From Kribbella qitaiheensis (GTDB lineage Bacteria > Actinomycetota > Actinomycetes > Propionibacteriales > Kribbellaceae): a DNA stretch of 64,000 bases. How positions within the stretch are numbered: the stretch's first letter is position 1; the number at the start of each line of letters is the position of its first letter. The translations under genes were made by a program, and so were the position numbers. The notes under the pieces were generated by a model. That model was not told where the DNA came from and made no database searches. It saw only the letters and a program-made list of their open reading frames with translations. The DNA is taken from NCBI RefSeq assembly GCF_014217565.1, contig NZ_CP043661.1, positions 124,001-188,000 on the forward strand. The letters are read 5' to 3'. This document shows positions 45,833-54,480 of the stretch, one piece after another.

Positions 45833-47872
45833 GTGGCACAGAACGGGGACTCACCTGAGCAGTTGACGCTGCTCCGCGAGACCGTTCGGCGTTCCCGGAC
45901 CAAGGCGCCTGCCGGGATCACCGCCGCGCTGCCGGTCGCCCGGATCGCGGTGGACGTCTCGCTGCCGCACCTGGATCACCCGTTCGACTACCTGGTGCCC
46001 GACGATCTCGCCGAAGCCGCCCAGCCCGGTGCCCGGGTGAAGGTGCGGTTCGCGGGCAAGGACCTGGACGGGTTCGTGCTCGAACGGCTGGAGTCGTCCG
46101 ACCACGACGGCAAGCTGGCCCGGATCCGCAAGGTCGTCTCACCCGAGCGGGTGCTCACGCCAGAGGTCGCCGATCTCTGCCGCGCCGTCGCCGACCGGTA
46201 CGCCGGGGTGCTGGCGGATGTGACCCGCCTGGCTGTGCCGCCCCGCCACGCGAAGGTCGAAGCCGAGTCGCTGCGATGCCCGCTGCCGGTCAAGCCGGTG
46301 GTCTCGTCGTCGGTGTCCGAGTGGTCGCCGTATCCGTCCGCGCCGGGGTTCCTCGACGCGCTCCGCCGTTCGGAGGCGCCGCGCGCGATCTGGACCGCCG
46401 TACCGGGAGCTGACTGGGCGACGGCCTTCGCGCAGGCCGCGGCCGTTTGCGCCTCGGCTGGGCGTGGGGCGTTGCTGCTCGCGCCGGATGCGCGTGATCT
46501 CGAGCGCCTCGCCGCCGCCTGCGCCGAAGTACTGGGTCCGGATGGGTATGTCACGTTGTCGGCCGATCTCGGTCCGACGGCGAGGTACCGCGCGTTCCTC
46601 GCCGCCTTGCGGGGCTGCACGCGAGTCGTGATCGGGACCAGGGCGGCCGCCTTCGCGCCGGTTACCGATCTCGGGCTGGTCGCGTTGTGGGACGACGGCG
46701 ACGACTCGTACGCCGAACCGCGCGCGCCCTACCCGCATGCGCGTGAGGTGCTGTTGCTGCGGGCCTATCGGCAGAAGTGCGCCGTCATGCTCGGAGGCTT
46801 CGCCCGGTCGGCGGAGACCGCGGCGCTGCTGGAGTCGCAGTGGGCCAACGAGCTCATCGCGGATCGGGCGGTGATCCGCGCGGCTGCGCCCTCGGTGCAC
46901 ATCGCGGGGGAGTCGGACAGGGACCTTGCGCGCGATCCCGGCGCTCGTGCCGCGCGGCTGCCACATCGAGCCTTCGAGATCGCGCGGGAGGGGCTTCGGT
47001 CGGGGCCGGTGCTCGTACAGGTTCCGCGGGCCGGGTATCTGCCGAGTCTGGTGTGCCAGACGTGCCGGGCTCCGTCGAGGTGCTCGACTTGCGGCGGGAC
47101 CTTACGGCGTACGGGCGGTTCTGGGCCGGCGAGTTGCAGCGTTTGTGGGCGGCCCGCGGCTGATCACCGGTGTACCGAGTGCGGGGACACCCGGATGCGC
47201 GCGGCCGTGGTCGGTGCGCGGAGAACGGCCGAGGAACTGGGGAGAGCGTTCCCTGGCGTTCTCGTTCGTACTTCGGGTGGCGACAACATGTTGGACACGG
47301 TCTCGGACGAGCCTGCGTTGATCGTCACCACGCCGGGTGCGGAGCCGGTCGCGGCGGGCGGCTACAGCGCGGCGCTGTTGCTGGACACGTGGTTGTTGCT
47401 GGCGAGGCAGGATCTGCGGGCGCCGGAGGAAGCTGTCCGGCGATGGTTCAACGCGGCGGCGTTGGTTCGGCCTGCTCGCGACGGCGGGACGGTGATCATG
47501 GTGGGGGAGCCGTCGGCGACACCGTTGCAGGCGGTAGTCCGGTGGAGTCCGGAGGGATTCGCGACGCGCGAGTTGAGCGAACGCCGTACTGCGCGGCTCG
47601 CACCCGCCGCCAAGCTGGCCGAGCTCACCGGACCCAACGAAGCGGTCGCCGATCTGCTGGCCAGACTGCGCCAGCTGATGGATCCCCAAGCAGGCTTGGA
47701 GATCCTCGGCCCTGTCGCGCTCGACGACGAAACCAGCCGAGCGGTGGTCCGGACGCCGCGTGCCTCGGGCTCGGCTCTCGCTCGCACGTTGAAAGAAGCT
47801 CAAGCCGCCCGCACCACGAAGAAGAACCCCGGCTCCGTTCGCATCCAGGTAGACCCAGTCCACTTCGGCTGA
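45833..47872 (+). CDS. priA: PriA-like primosomal protein lacking helicase motifs
   Basis: The 679-residue protein keeps the N-terminal DNA-binding domain (VDVSLPHLDHPFDYLVPDDL, ARVKVRFAGKDLDGFVLER) and the zinc-binding cysteines (CQTCRAP, CSTCGG, CSVCGR, CTECG), but the Walker A lysine and DEAD/H-type motif B are missing: the positions read ALLLAPDARDL and ALWDDGDDS. This is the usual actinobacterial, probably ATPase-dead, PriA. It may act in replication restart as a scaffold. The GTG start follows TAGAGT by six bases. Confidence 0.88.
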   Translation: MAQNGDSPEQLTLLRETVRRSRTKAPAGITAALPVARIAVDVSLPHLDHPFDYLVPDDLAEAAQPGARVKVRFAGKDLDGFVLERLESSDHDGKLARIRKVVSPERVLTPEVADLCRAVADRYAGVLADVTRLAVPPRHAKVEAESLRCPLPVKPVVSSSVSEWSPYPSAPGFLDALRRSEAPRAIWTAVPGADWATAFAQAAAVCASAGRGALLLAPDARDLERLAAACAEVLGPDGYVTLSADLGPTARYRAFLAALRGCTRVVIGTRAAAFAPVTDLGLVALWDDGDDSYAEPRAPYPHAREVLLLRAYRQKCAVMLGGFARSAETAALLESQWANELIADRAVIRAAAPSVHIAGESDRDLARDPGARAARLPHRAFEIAREGLRSGPVLVQVPRAGYLPSLVCQTCRAPSRCSTCGGTLRRTGGSGPASCSVCGRPAADHRCTECGDTRMRAAVVGARRTAEELGRAFPGVLVRTSGGDNMLDTVSDEPALIVTTPGAEPVAAGGYSAALLLDTWLLLARQDLRAPEEAVRRWFNAAALVRPARDGGTVIMVGEPSATPLQAVVRWSPEGFATRELSERRTARLAPAAKLAELTGPNEAVADLLARLRQLMDPQAGLEILGPVALDDETSRAVVRTPRASGSALARTLKEAQAARTTKKNPGSVRIQVDPVHFG

Positions 47873-47912
47873 CACCACCCCACATGGTTGGGGTGAGGGA
47901 AAGCGGAGTCGC

Positions 47913-48028
47913 TCAGGTGGTGCCCGCTGGTTGGGTGGGGGCGAGGGGGCCGGTCAGGTGGTGCCCGCCGGTTGGGTGGGGGCGAGGGGGCCGGTCAGGC
48001 GGTTTCGGCCAGCTGGTTGGGGGTGGAG
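47913..48028. repeat. 41-bp repeat made from the 3' end of the ArsR gene
   Basis: Units begin at 47913, 47954 and 47995 (TCAGG). The third is the true gene end, with the ArsR stop at the complement of 47995-47997; the two outer units match each other almost perfectly and match the gene end over TCAGG, GG, GGTTGGG and GTGG blocks. The copies extend away from the gene. Confidence 0.85.
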
Positions 48029-48990
48029 ATGTTGAGGAGTTGGGTGCCGATGGGGGTGCGGTAGTAGAGGACTGCGCGGCCGTCACGGCGGGAGTCGACG
48101 ACGCCGGCGGCGCGGAGGATGCTGAGGTGGACGCTGAGTGTCGGGGCCGAGATGCCGAGTTGGTGGGCCAGGTGGGTGGTCGACATCGGCAGGTCGAGGT
48201 GGCCCATGATCGCCGCGCGGGTTCTGCCGACCAGGTCCGCCAGCGGCGACTCGCTCGCGTCGTGCTGGCTCTCCCACAACCGCCCGAGCCCCCGCGGCGG
48301 GTAGGTGATCGTCGGCACGTGCGGCGCCGCGGTCACCGGCAGCGCCGCGGGCCAGGTGAAGACGCACGGCACGAGCAGCAATCCCTGCCCTGGCAGCGGA
48401 ACACCGTCACAGCTGTACGGCCGATCGATCTCGATCCGGTCGCCGCTGAACCGGACCGACGGATGCAGGTTCCGGAACAGCCGCTCGACCCCGCCGGCGG
48501 CCAGCTCGTCCAGCCGGAAGGCCAGGTCTTCTTGCAGTAGCGAACGCATCCGTCGCCAGTCCGGCTCGATCGTCCGCCGCCAGTAGCTGTCGAGCGCGGC
48601 CGTGATCCGGTCCAACGCCTTGGCCGGATCAGCCATCAACTCCGGCAGCACCGGATGCGGATGCTCCTCGTGCAGCTTCCCGATCTCCTCGACCACCAGG
48701 TGATGCGGCGTCGCGGCGATCGCGGCCAGGCCCGACTCGAAGCTCGTCGACCGCCGCGGCGGTGCCGGCGTGATGAAGTCGGGGATGTAGCCGACCGGCG
48801 GAATGAGTGCCCTGAGCAACGTCAGGTCGTCGCCCTCGGCAATCGGGCAGATCTTGCGCAGCCAGGGACCGTGCACGCTGCGGGCCGAGCTGTTGCTGAG
48901 CGCCCGGACACTCGTCACGGCCTCCCAGACCGGCGAGAACGCGAACCGGATCCGGCTCACGTCGTCCGCACTGAGCCTGATGGTGATCAC
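47995..48990 (-). CDS. ArsR/SmtB-family regulator with long N-terminal domain
   Basis: A 331-residue protein. Residues 1-240 are a domain of unknown function (DUF5937-type in other actinomycetes; RFAFSPVWEAVTSVRAL); about 245-330 form an ArsR winged helix (SPLADLVGRTRAAIMGHLDLPMSTTHLAHQLGISAPTLSVHLSILRAAGVVDS). There is no metal-binding Cys box. The GTG start follows TAGAGT by six bases (leaderless). It is divergent from an MFS transporter with a palindrome between, so it probably controls that gene. Confidence 0.88.
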   Translation of the reverse strand: MITIRLSADDVSRIRFAFSPVWEAVTSVRALSNSSARSVHGPWLRKICPIAEGDDLTLLRALIPPVGYIPDFITPAPPRRSTSFESGLAAIAATPHHLVVEEIGKLHEEHPHPVLPELMADPAKALDRITAALDSYWRRTIEPDWRRMRSLLQEDLAFRLDELAAGGVERLFRNLHPSVRFSGDRIEIDRPYSCDGVPLPGQGLLLVPCVFTWPAALPVTAAPHVPTITYPPRGLGRLWESQHDASESPLADLVGRTRAAIMGHLDLPMSTTHLAHQLGISAPTLSVHLSILRAAGVVDSRRDGRAVLYYRTPIGTQLLNISTPNQLAETA

Positions 48991-48996
48991 TTCGGC

Positions 48997-49035
48997 ACTC
49001 TAACCCGGATCATCTCGATTAGTTCTGTGCCTAAT
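48997..49035. promoter_or_regulatory. ArsR promoter box and divergent palindrome
   Basis: TAGAGT (complement of 48997-49002) lies six bases from the ArsR GTG. ATTAG-N8-CTAAT (49018-49035) is an inverted repeat in the divergent gap and a likely operator. Confidence 0.55.
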
Positions 49036-49072
49036 GTTCGACACGTCGCCGAGGAGGGTCGAAAGTAGTCCC

Positions 49073-50296
49073 ATGACCACCACCGCTGTGCCAGAGAGCG
49101 CTCCCCGCCTTCCCCGGGCATTCTGGGCGCTCTGGGTCTGCCAGCTGGTGAACAGACTCGGCAGCTTCGTTCAGCCGTTCCTGGTGCTCTACCTGACCCA
49201 GGACCGCCACCTGTCCGCCGGTACTGCGGGCGCTGTAGCGGCGGCTGTCGGTGCCGGCTCGGTCGTCTCTCAACTCGTCGGCGGCTGGCTGTCTGATCGC
49301 TTCGGACGGCGCCGGACGATGCTGATCGGCTTTCTGGGTACCGCGGCCGCGCTGATCCTGCTCGGTTCAGCCCAGTCGATGCCGACCATCTGGGCATCAG
49401 CATTCATCGTCGGCCTGCTCGGCGACCTGTTCCGTCCCGCCGTGCAGGCGACAGTCGCCGATCTGCTCCAGCCGAAGGAGCGCGTCCGCGCGTACGGCCT
49501 GCTGTTCTGGGCGATCAACCTCGGCTTCTCCGTCTCGACGGTCAGCGCGGGCGTTCTCGCGAGCGTCGGATACAGCCTGCTGTTCTGGATCAACGCCGGT
49601 ACGTCGGTGGTCGCGGCGCTGGTGATCTGGCGGATGGTGCCGGAAACCCGGCCGGTGCTCGACGAAGGCCCGCGGCGGCAGTTGCTGCCGGTCGCGTTGC
49701 GGGACACCACTTTCCTGCTGATGATCCTGCTCCAGATCGGGTACGCGACGATCTACTTCCAGGGCTACTCCACCCTTCCGCTGGCGATGGCCGCCGACCA
49801 CCTGCAGAGTTCGACGTACGGGTTGGTGATCGCGCTGAACGGCGTGGTGATCGTCGTCGTGCAGCCGTTCGTCAACCGGCGGCTGGCCACCTACGACCGG
49901 CCGAAGCTGCTGGCGAGCTCGATGCTGATCGTGGGTCTCGGCTTCGGATTGGGCGCGATCGTGCACAGCTGGTGGGGGTACGGGCTGTCCGTGGTGGTCT
50001 GGACGATCGGCGAGATCGGTTTCGCGGCCGTGATCGGCGCGGTCTTCGCCGACCTTGCCCCGGTGGATCTGCGCGGCGGCTACATGGGGCTGGCCGGCAG
50101 CATGTCCTTCGGCCTCGGCTCCGTCATCGGCCCGCTGGCGGGCACCAATGTCCTCGAACACGCCGGCCGTACCACGGTTTGGCTCGGCTGCGCCGTCCTG
50201 GGCGCCATCCTCTTCGTAGGCCAACTGGCCCTGGCCCCAGCCCTCCACCGCCGGGCCAAGGCAAGCGCCCTCCTCCTCCCTGCGGAAGTCGCCTGA
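49073..50296 (+). CDS. MFS transporter (drug-efflux type)
   Basis: A 407-residue, twelve-helix major-facilitator protein. The motif-A loop between helices 2 and 3 is GGWLSDRFGRRRTML; FIVGLLGDLFRPAVQATVADLL follows. The ATG at 49073 is chosen (MTTTAVPESAPRLPRAFWAL); the region before it has a distant GGAGGG. Divergent ArsR-type regulator suggests inducible efflux; the substrate is unknown. Confidence 0.92.
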   Translation: MTTTAVPESAPRLPRAFWALWVCQLVNRLGSFVQPFLVLYLTQDRHLSAGTAGAVAAAVGAGSVVSQLVGGWLSDRFGRRRTMLIGFLGTAAALILLGSAQSMPTIWASAFIVGLLGDLFRPAVQATVADLLQPKERVRAYGLLFWAINLGFSVSTVSAGVLASVGYSLLFWINAGTSVVAALVIWRMVPETRPVLDEGPRRQLLPVALRDTTFLLMILLQIGYATIYFQGYSTLPLAMAADHLQSSTYGLVIALNGVVIVVVQPFVNRRLATYDRPKLLASSMLIVGLGFGLGAIVHSWWGYGLSVVVWTIGEIGFAAVIGAVFADLAPVDLRGGYMGLAGSMSFGLGSVIGPLAGTNVLEHAGRTTVWLGCAVLGAILFVGQLALAPALHRRAKASALLLPAEVA

Positions 50297-50331
50297 CCAG
50301 ACTCACCGACTGACTACGGACGGGGGTTTCG

Positions 50332-50337
50332 TAGGGT
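50332..50337 (+). promoter_or_regulatory. -10 box of a leaderless HAD-hydrolase promoter
   Basis: TAGGGT, six bases, then ATG 50344, with no ribosome site. Confidence 0.6.
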
Positions 50338-50343
50338 TGCGGC

Positions 50344-50967
50344 ATGAGTGAGCAGAGGGTGGATGTTGTCGTGTTCGACATCGGCGGGGTGCTGCTGGAC
50401 TGGAGCCCGGACTATCTGTACGGCGAACTGATCCCGGACGCGGCCGAGCGCGAGCACTTTCTGACCAACGTCGCGAACGGCGAGTGGAACAAGCAGCAGG
50501 ACGCCGGCCGGAGCTGGTCCGAGGCGGTGTCCGAGCTCTCCGCGCTGCACCCCGAGCACGCCGAATGGATCGAGGCGTACGACAAGGGCTGGCTGAAGAT
50601 GGTGAACGGCCTCTTCGAGGACACCGTCGGCCTCGTCACCGAGATCCGCGAGCGGGGGATCCCGAACTACGCGCTGACGAACTTCTCCGACGAGAAGTGG
50701 GAGGTGGCGAAAGCCTCATTCCCGATCCTGGCCGGATTCGACGGTGAGGTGGTGTCCGGGGTCGAGCTGACGACGAAGCCCGACGAGAAGATCTACCGGA
50801 TCCTGCTGGAGCGGTTCGACCTGGATCCCGCGCGCACCTTCTACACCGACGATGTCCAGCTCAACGTCGACGGCGCCCGCGCTGTGGGCATCGACGCCGA
50901 GCTCTTTACCGACGCCGCCACCCTCCGCGCGCACCTACGAAAGCGCGGTCTCCCGCTCAACAGCTGA
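50344..50967 (+). CDS. HAD-superfamily (subfamily IA) hydrolase
   Basis: 207 residues. Motif I is VVVFDIGGVLLD, with the nucleophile Asp but Gly in place of the second Asp, as in YihX-like phosphatases. Motif II is ALTNFSDEKW, motif III the Lys in TTKPDEKIY and motif IV FYTDDVQLNVDGA. Substrate unknown; sugar phosphates are the common targets of this subgroup. Leaderless start at 50344. Confidence 0.92.
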   Translation: MSEQRVDVVVFDIGGVLLDWSPDYLYGELIPDAAEREHFLTNVANGEWNKQQDAGRSWSEAVSELSALHPEHAEWIEAYDKGWLKMVNGLFEDTVGLVTEIRERGIPNYALTNFSDEKWEVAKASFPILAGFDGEVVSGVELTTKPDEKIYRILLERFDLDPARTFYTDDVQLNVDGARAVGIDAELFTDAATLRAHLRKRGLPLNS

Positions 50968-51023
50968 TCCGAACGGGTCAAGATGGTTGTGACCCGCGCG
51001 GTGCGGGCGCCCCGGTAGCTGGT

Positions 51024-52254
51024 TCAGGCCGTGCTTGCCTGCAGGGATTCCGTGTACTTCGAACCGCCGCCGAGGTGGGCGGCTTCGACGATCAGGGTGT
51101 TGGCCTGGCAGCTGGGCGCGGTCAACGCCACGTCCGGTGGCGTCGCGTAGATCCGTTGCGGGCGGCCGATGCCGGGTTGCCAGCGCTGGATCTGGAAGGC
51201 CTCGGCGCCGTTGGTAACGGTCCGGACCTCCCAATGAATCCAGTTGCCACAGGCAACGATGGTGTCGGTGACGATCTGGCCGAGCGACTGGGCCGGGCTG
51301 TCGGCGCCGGTCCGGACGTAGGCCTTGCTCTGGTACTGGTCCGGATCCGCCGCGCCGACCTCCGACCAGATGGTTGCCCCGCGCAAAGAGACACCGCTCC
51401 ACTGGATGCAGTTCTTCGCCGCCGCGATCGGCCGGGCCGGCCCGCCCGGCAATGCGGCCGTGAAGAGCCGCTTGCATCGCTGGGGAGTCGACGGCGCGGT
51501 GATCTGGCTGAACGTGACCGAGTCGGCAGACACGACGGGATCGGCGATGTAGCCCGGGTCGGCCACGCAGGCCACGCTGCGCGACTTCAACGTCGCCAGC
51601 TCCGCGACGATCAGGCAGGACCGACCGTGGCTGTCGGTGCTGCTGTAGGCGAACACCCCGTCGTACGCGCCGATCTCGGGTTCGGAGATGCGGGGGAGCG
51701 CTTTCTGCTTGGCGAGATCCGTTCTCGCACCAGAGGCGAGGGCGTACCGATAGGCACGGATCTCCTGCGAGGGGCCGTCCGAACGGATCTCCTCGACCAG
51801 CGCCCACCGGTCGTCGATCACCACCGGCGACTGAGCGACGAACCCGGGCCGGCGGCACATGCCGTACGACGACCCGCTTGCTCGCTCGATCGGTGATGGC
51901 GGTGGTCCCCGCCTCGTCGCTGCTGCGCATCACGAGGTACTTCGGCAGCGCCGTCACCACATGCTGCCCGTCCACCGGCTGGCGGGGCAGCTTCGTCCAC
52001 GTCGGCGGGCCGCCCGGCTTGCCCGAGCTTCCCGGCGGCGTACCGGGCGTTGATCCTGGCGTGGTGGTCGGTGGGCCGCTCGGCGGCTGAGGGGTGCCCG
52101 GCGTGCTTGCCGTAGTACCGGAGGGACTTGGTGGGGGAGCGCTCTCCGGCGAGGAGGAGCAGGCGCTGACGAGCAACGCCAGCGCCACCACGGCCGCCGC
52201 GATCGACGGGCCCACGCCAAACGGCGTACCGGCTGGGGTGTTCTTCAGGTGCAC
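51024..52254 (-). pseudogene. Secreted lipoprotein with Ser/Pro/Thr linker, frameshifted by one base
   Basis: The N-terminal part (GTG 52254, hydrophobic signal, lipobox LLVSAC, then a Pro/Ser/Thr/Gly-rich linker) runs to RASKRVVVRHVPPA; the C-terminal part (GFVAQSPVVIDDRWALVEE..., beta-propeller-like repeats) lies in another frame. Deleting one base from GGGCCGG at 51846-51852 joins them (1231 bp becomes 410 codons, 409 residues). Same lesion as eamA, bldD and carB, so probable sequencing error. The GTG is only four bases after the upstream C39 gene's stop (TGATCCCGTG): translational coupling. Function unknown. Confidence 0.8.
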
Positions 52255-52258
52255 GGGA

Positions 52259-53617
52259 TCAGAGACCGATGTTCTCGAACGCGTTGGCGAGGGTGGCGTT
52301 GAACATGGCCGAGGCCGGGATGTTCTTCGGGCCGTCGGTGGTGTTCCCGCGGCTGTTGAAGCGGCGCTCGTTGAAGACCTCGAAGATGCCGATCGTGCCG
52401 TTCTTCATGTCATAGCCGCGGCCGACCTGGTAGTGACCGCTGTGGTTGAAGGCGAGGTACGGGAAGTACCGCTTCAGCAGCTGGACGTGCTCGATCACCG
52501 GGGCCGGAGCCGCGTCGCCGAGGTGCTTCTGGTGGATGGCGAGGAACTTCTGCGAGTTCCAGTGGCTGACGTTCTGGACGATATAGGTGCCGGCGGCAAG
52601 GTCCCACTTCGTCTTCAGGTTGGTCTGCTTGACCATCGACGAGATGCCGGTGCCCGAGTCGGACGAGCCGAGGTCCTTGGCCCAGGAGGCCTGGGTGTCC
52701 TTCTGCTTGTCGTCGGCCCAGTCGATCGACTGGAACGTCGCCGGACCACACCAGTAGCCCTTGTCCTGCGAGACCTGGAAGCCCTTCATGATGTACGCCG
52801 AACTCGGCAACGGCTTGGGCGTCGTCGGCGTGGTCGGACTCGATGGCGTCGACCGGGTCGGCTGAGGCGTGGTGGTCGGAGTCGGCGTGGGCGTCGGCGT
52901 CGGCATACCGGGAGTTGCGGGTGCTGTCGACGCGGAGTCGAACAGGCGCAGCGAGCGGGCCTTGGCGCGGCCGTCCCACGCGGTCTGCATTTCCTCGAGC
53001 TCAGCGGCGACCCGCAGGCCCTTCGGCATCGCGGCGCGCTCGGCAACGAACGCCACGGGGGACTGGTCACCCGTCGCGATGTCCTGCTCGACACCGGTCT
53101 CGCCGGTCGCAGAGCTGTCCGGTGCCGGCGCCGTGACGGCCGCACTGATCTGCGCGCCGGTCGGGATCTGGTCGACGAATCCGAGGCCGAGGCAGTAGTT
53201 CTCCTCGTCGAGCTTGAAGCAACGCATCACCTGGGTCGACTGCTCAGCGGTAGTGGCCCGGAGCACCTGGTCGTTCGGCGAGGTCTGCTCGACCTGCTGG
53301 GCCAGCTCGCTCCAGGAGCGCGCGACCGGCGGCCACTTGTCGTCCGCGGCGGTCGGATCCGGCCCGGGCGGGACCGACGGCGTGCTGGTCGGTACGGCGG
53401 TAGGTACCGTCGTCGGCTCACTGATCGGCTCACTGATCGGCTCACTGATCGGCTCACGGATCGGTTCGCTGGTCGGAGCCGGCGGCGGAACGACGGGCGC
53501 GGATCGGGCAGACGGATCGCGCGGCTCGTACGCGGCGGCGGTTCCGGCCAGGGGCGCCTGCGCGAGCAGAGCGCCGAGGAGGATCAGTGCTACTGCCCCC
53601 CGTGTCGCTGTGGGCAT
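52259..53617 (-). CDS. Secreted C39-like cysteine peptidase with Pro-rich linkers
   Basis: 452 residues: signal peptide (ALILLGALLAQAPLAGTAAA), a first repeat linker (SEPI repeats, residues about 50-68), an unknown domain with two Cys (RCFKLDEENYCLG), a PTPTPTPTT linker, then a C39-type papain-fold domain with the nucleophile in GYWCGPATFQSI and His in HSGHYQVGRGYD. The bacteriocin-leader-type ABC transporter normally fused to C39 is absent, so it is a stand-alone secreted peptidase or a pseudo-enzyme. ATG 53617 has GGGAG six bases before it. It is coupled to a lipoprotein. Confidence 0.82.
   Translation of the reverse strand: MPTATRGAVALILLGALLAQAPLAGTAAAYEPRDPSARSAPVVPPPAPTSEPIREPISEPISEPISEPTTVPTAVPTSTPSVPPGPDPTAADDKWPPVARSWSELAQQVEQTSPNDQVLRATTAEQSTQVMRCFKLDEENYCLGLGFVDQIPTGAQISAAVTAPAPDSSATGETGVEQDIATGDQSPVAFVAERAAMPKGLRVAAELEEMQTAWDGRAKARSLRLFDSASTAPATPGMPTPTPTPTPTTTPQPTRSTPSSPTTPTTPKPLPSSAYIMKGFQVSQDKGYWCGPATFQSIDWADDKQKDTQASWAKDLGSSDSGTGISSMVKQTNLKTKWDLAAGTYIVQNVSHWNSQKFLAIHQKHLGDAAPAPVIEHVQLLKRYFPYLAFNHSGHYQVGRGYDMKNGTIGIFEVFNERRFNSRGNTTDGPKNIPASAMFNATLANAFENIGL
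53415..53470 (-). repeat. 12-bp in-frame repeats (SEPI units) in the C39-like protein
   Basis: Units related to GGCTCACTGATC repeat four to five times in the gene and encode SEPI/REPI/SEPI linker repeats near the N-terminus. They look able to vary in number by slippage. Confidence 0.85.
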
Positions 53618-53731
53618 GGTGGTCTCCCGTGGGCGTTTGTGACTGTAGTGACTGTAGGTACGCCTGAGGCCACAGTACGTGCTCACGGCAACAATCAACA
53701 GCCCCGCCAGTCCCACCCACCCCACCGGCCT

Positions 53732-53834
53732 CCGGACCGCCAAGCCATCAGTACTGCGTCCGTCCGGTGAACCTCCTCGCCGTCGCACGCTCACCGTCCG
53801 CCAGATCGCGCCCTACTGATGGCCTGGCGATCCG
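53732..53834. repeat. Hairpin element, copy B (about 103 bp)
   Basis: Arms 53732-53753 and 53814-53834 are inverted repeats containing GGACCGCCA and GCCATCAGTA, with two or three mismatches, around about 60 bp. The arms match copy A (37281-37384); interior blocks ACCTCC and CGCTCACC are shared. It sits between the C39 gene and def in a divergent region. Confidence 0.75.
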
Positions 53835-53937
53835 CCTCTCATCTTCAGGTGCTTCGCAGGCCGCGGTGCGGGAACTGGCGGGCGAGGGGCGCACTAGACT
53901 AAGTCGGTCCCCTGTCTGTGACTGCTGTGGAGTATGT

Positions 53938-54480
53938 GTGTCGGTCCAACCCATCCGTCTGTTCGGCGATCCCGTTCTGAACACCAAGGCCGACCCCGTC
54001 GTCGACTTCGACGCCGAGTTGCGCCGGCTGGTCGCAGACCTGACCGAGACGATGCGGGAGGCACCCGGTTCCGGCCTGGCCGCGCCGCAGATCGGCGTCG
54101 GTCTGCGCGTCTTCACCTACTTCATCGAGGGCGAGCTCGGCCACCTGGTGAACCCTGAGCTGAGCGTGTCCGCCGAGGACCAGTTCGGCCCCGAGGGCTG
54201 CCTGTCGATCCCCGGCCTCACCTTCGACTGCCGCCGCGCGATGAACGTGATCGCCGGCGGCTTCAACATGTACGGCGACCCGGTGGTGATCGAGGGTTCG
54301 GACCTGCTCGCCCGCTGCATCCAGCACGAGACCGATCACCTGGACGGCGTACTGTTCGTCGACCGGCTGGACACCGAGACCCGCAAGGCCGCGATGAAGG
54401 CGATCCGCGAGGCGGAGTGGTTCGGTGCCCCGCCCCAGCTCAAGGTCTCGCCGCACCCCACGAACGGATTCGGTCTGTGA
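53938..54480 (+). CDS. def: Peptide deformylase
   Basis: Removes the formyl group from nascent proteins. Motif 1 [11 protein letters not shown], motif 2 EGCLSIPG with the metal Cys, and motif 3 QHETDHLDG with the two His and catalytic Glu are all present; 180 residues. I choose GTG 53938 ([14 protein letters not shown]), with GGAG six bases upstream. Its TGA overlaps the fmt GTG, so def-fmt-rsmB is one coupled operon. Confidence 0.97.
   Translation: MSVQPIRLFGDPVLNTKADPVVDFDAELRRLVADLTETMREAPGSGLAAPQIGVGLRVFTYFIEGELGHLVNPELSVSAEDQFGPEGCLSIPGLTFDCRRAMNVIAGGFNMYGDPVVIEGSDLLARCIQHETDHLDGVLFVDRLDTETRKAAMKAIREAEWFGAPPQLKVSPHPTNGFGL

Noticed and set aside
53618..53794. N-terminal extension of the C39-like protein reading GRSTDGLAVRRPVG
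   Set aside because: This stretch is the translation of hairpin element B; the true start at 53617 has a ribosome site and a signal peptide follows.
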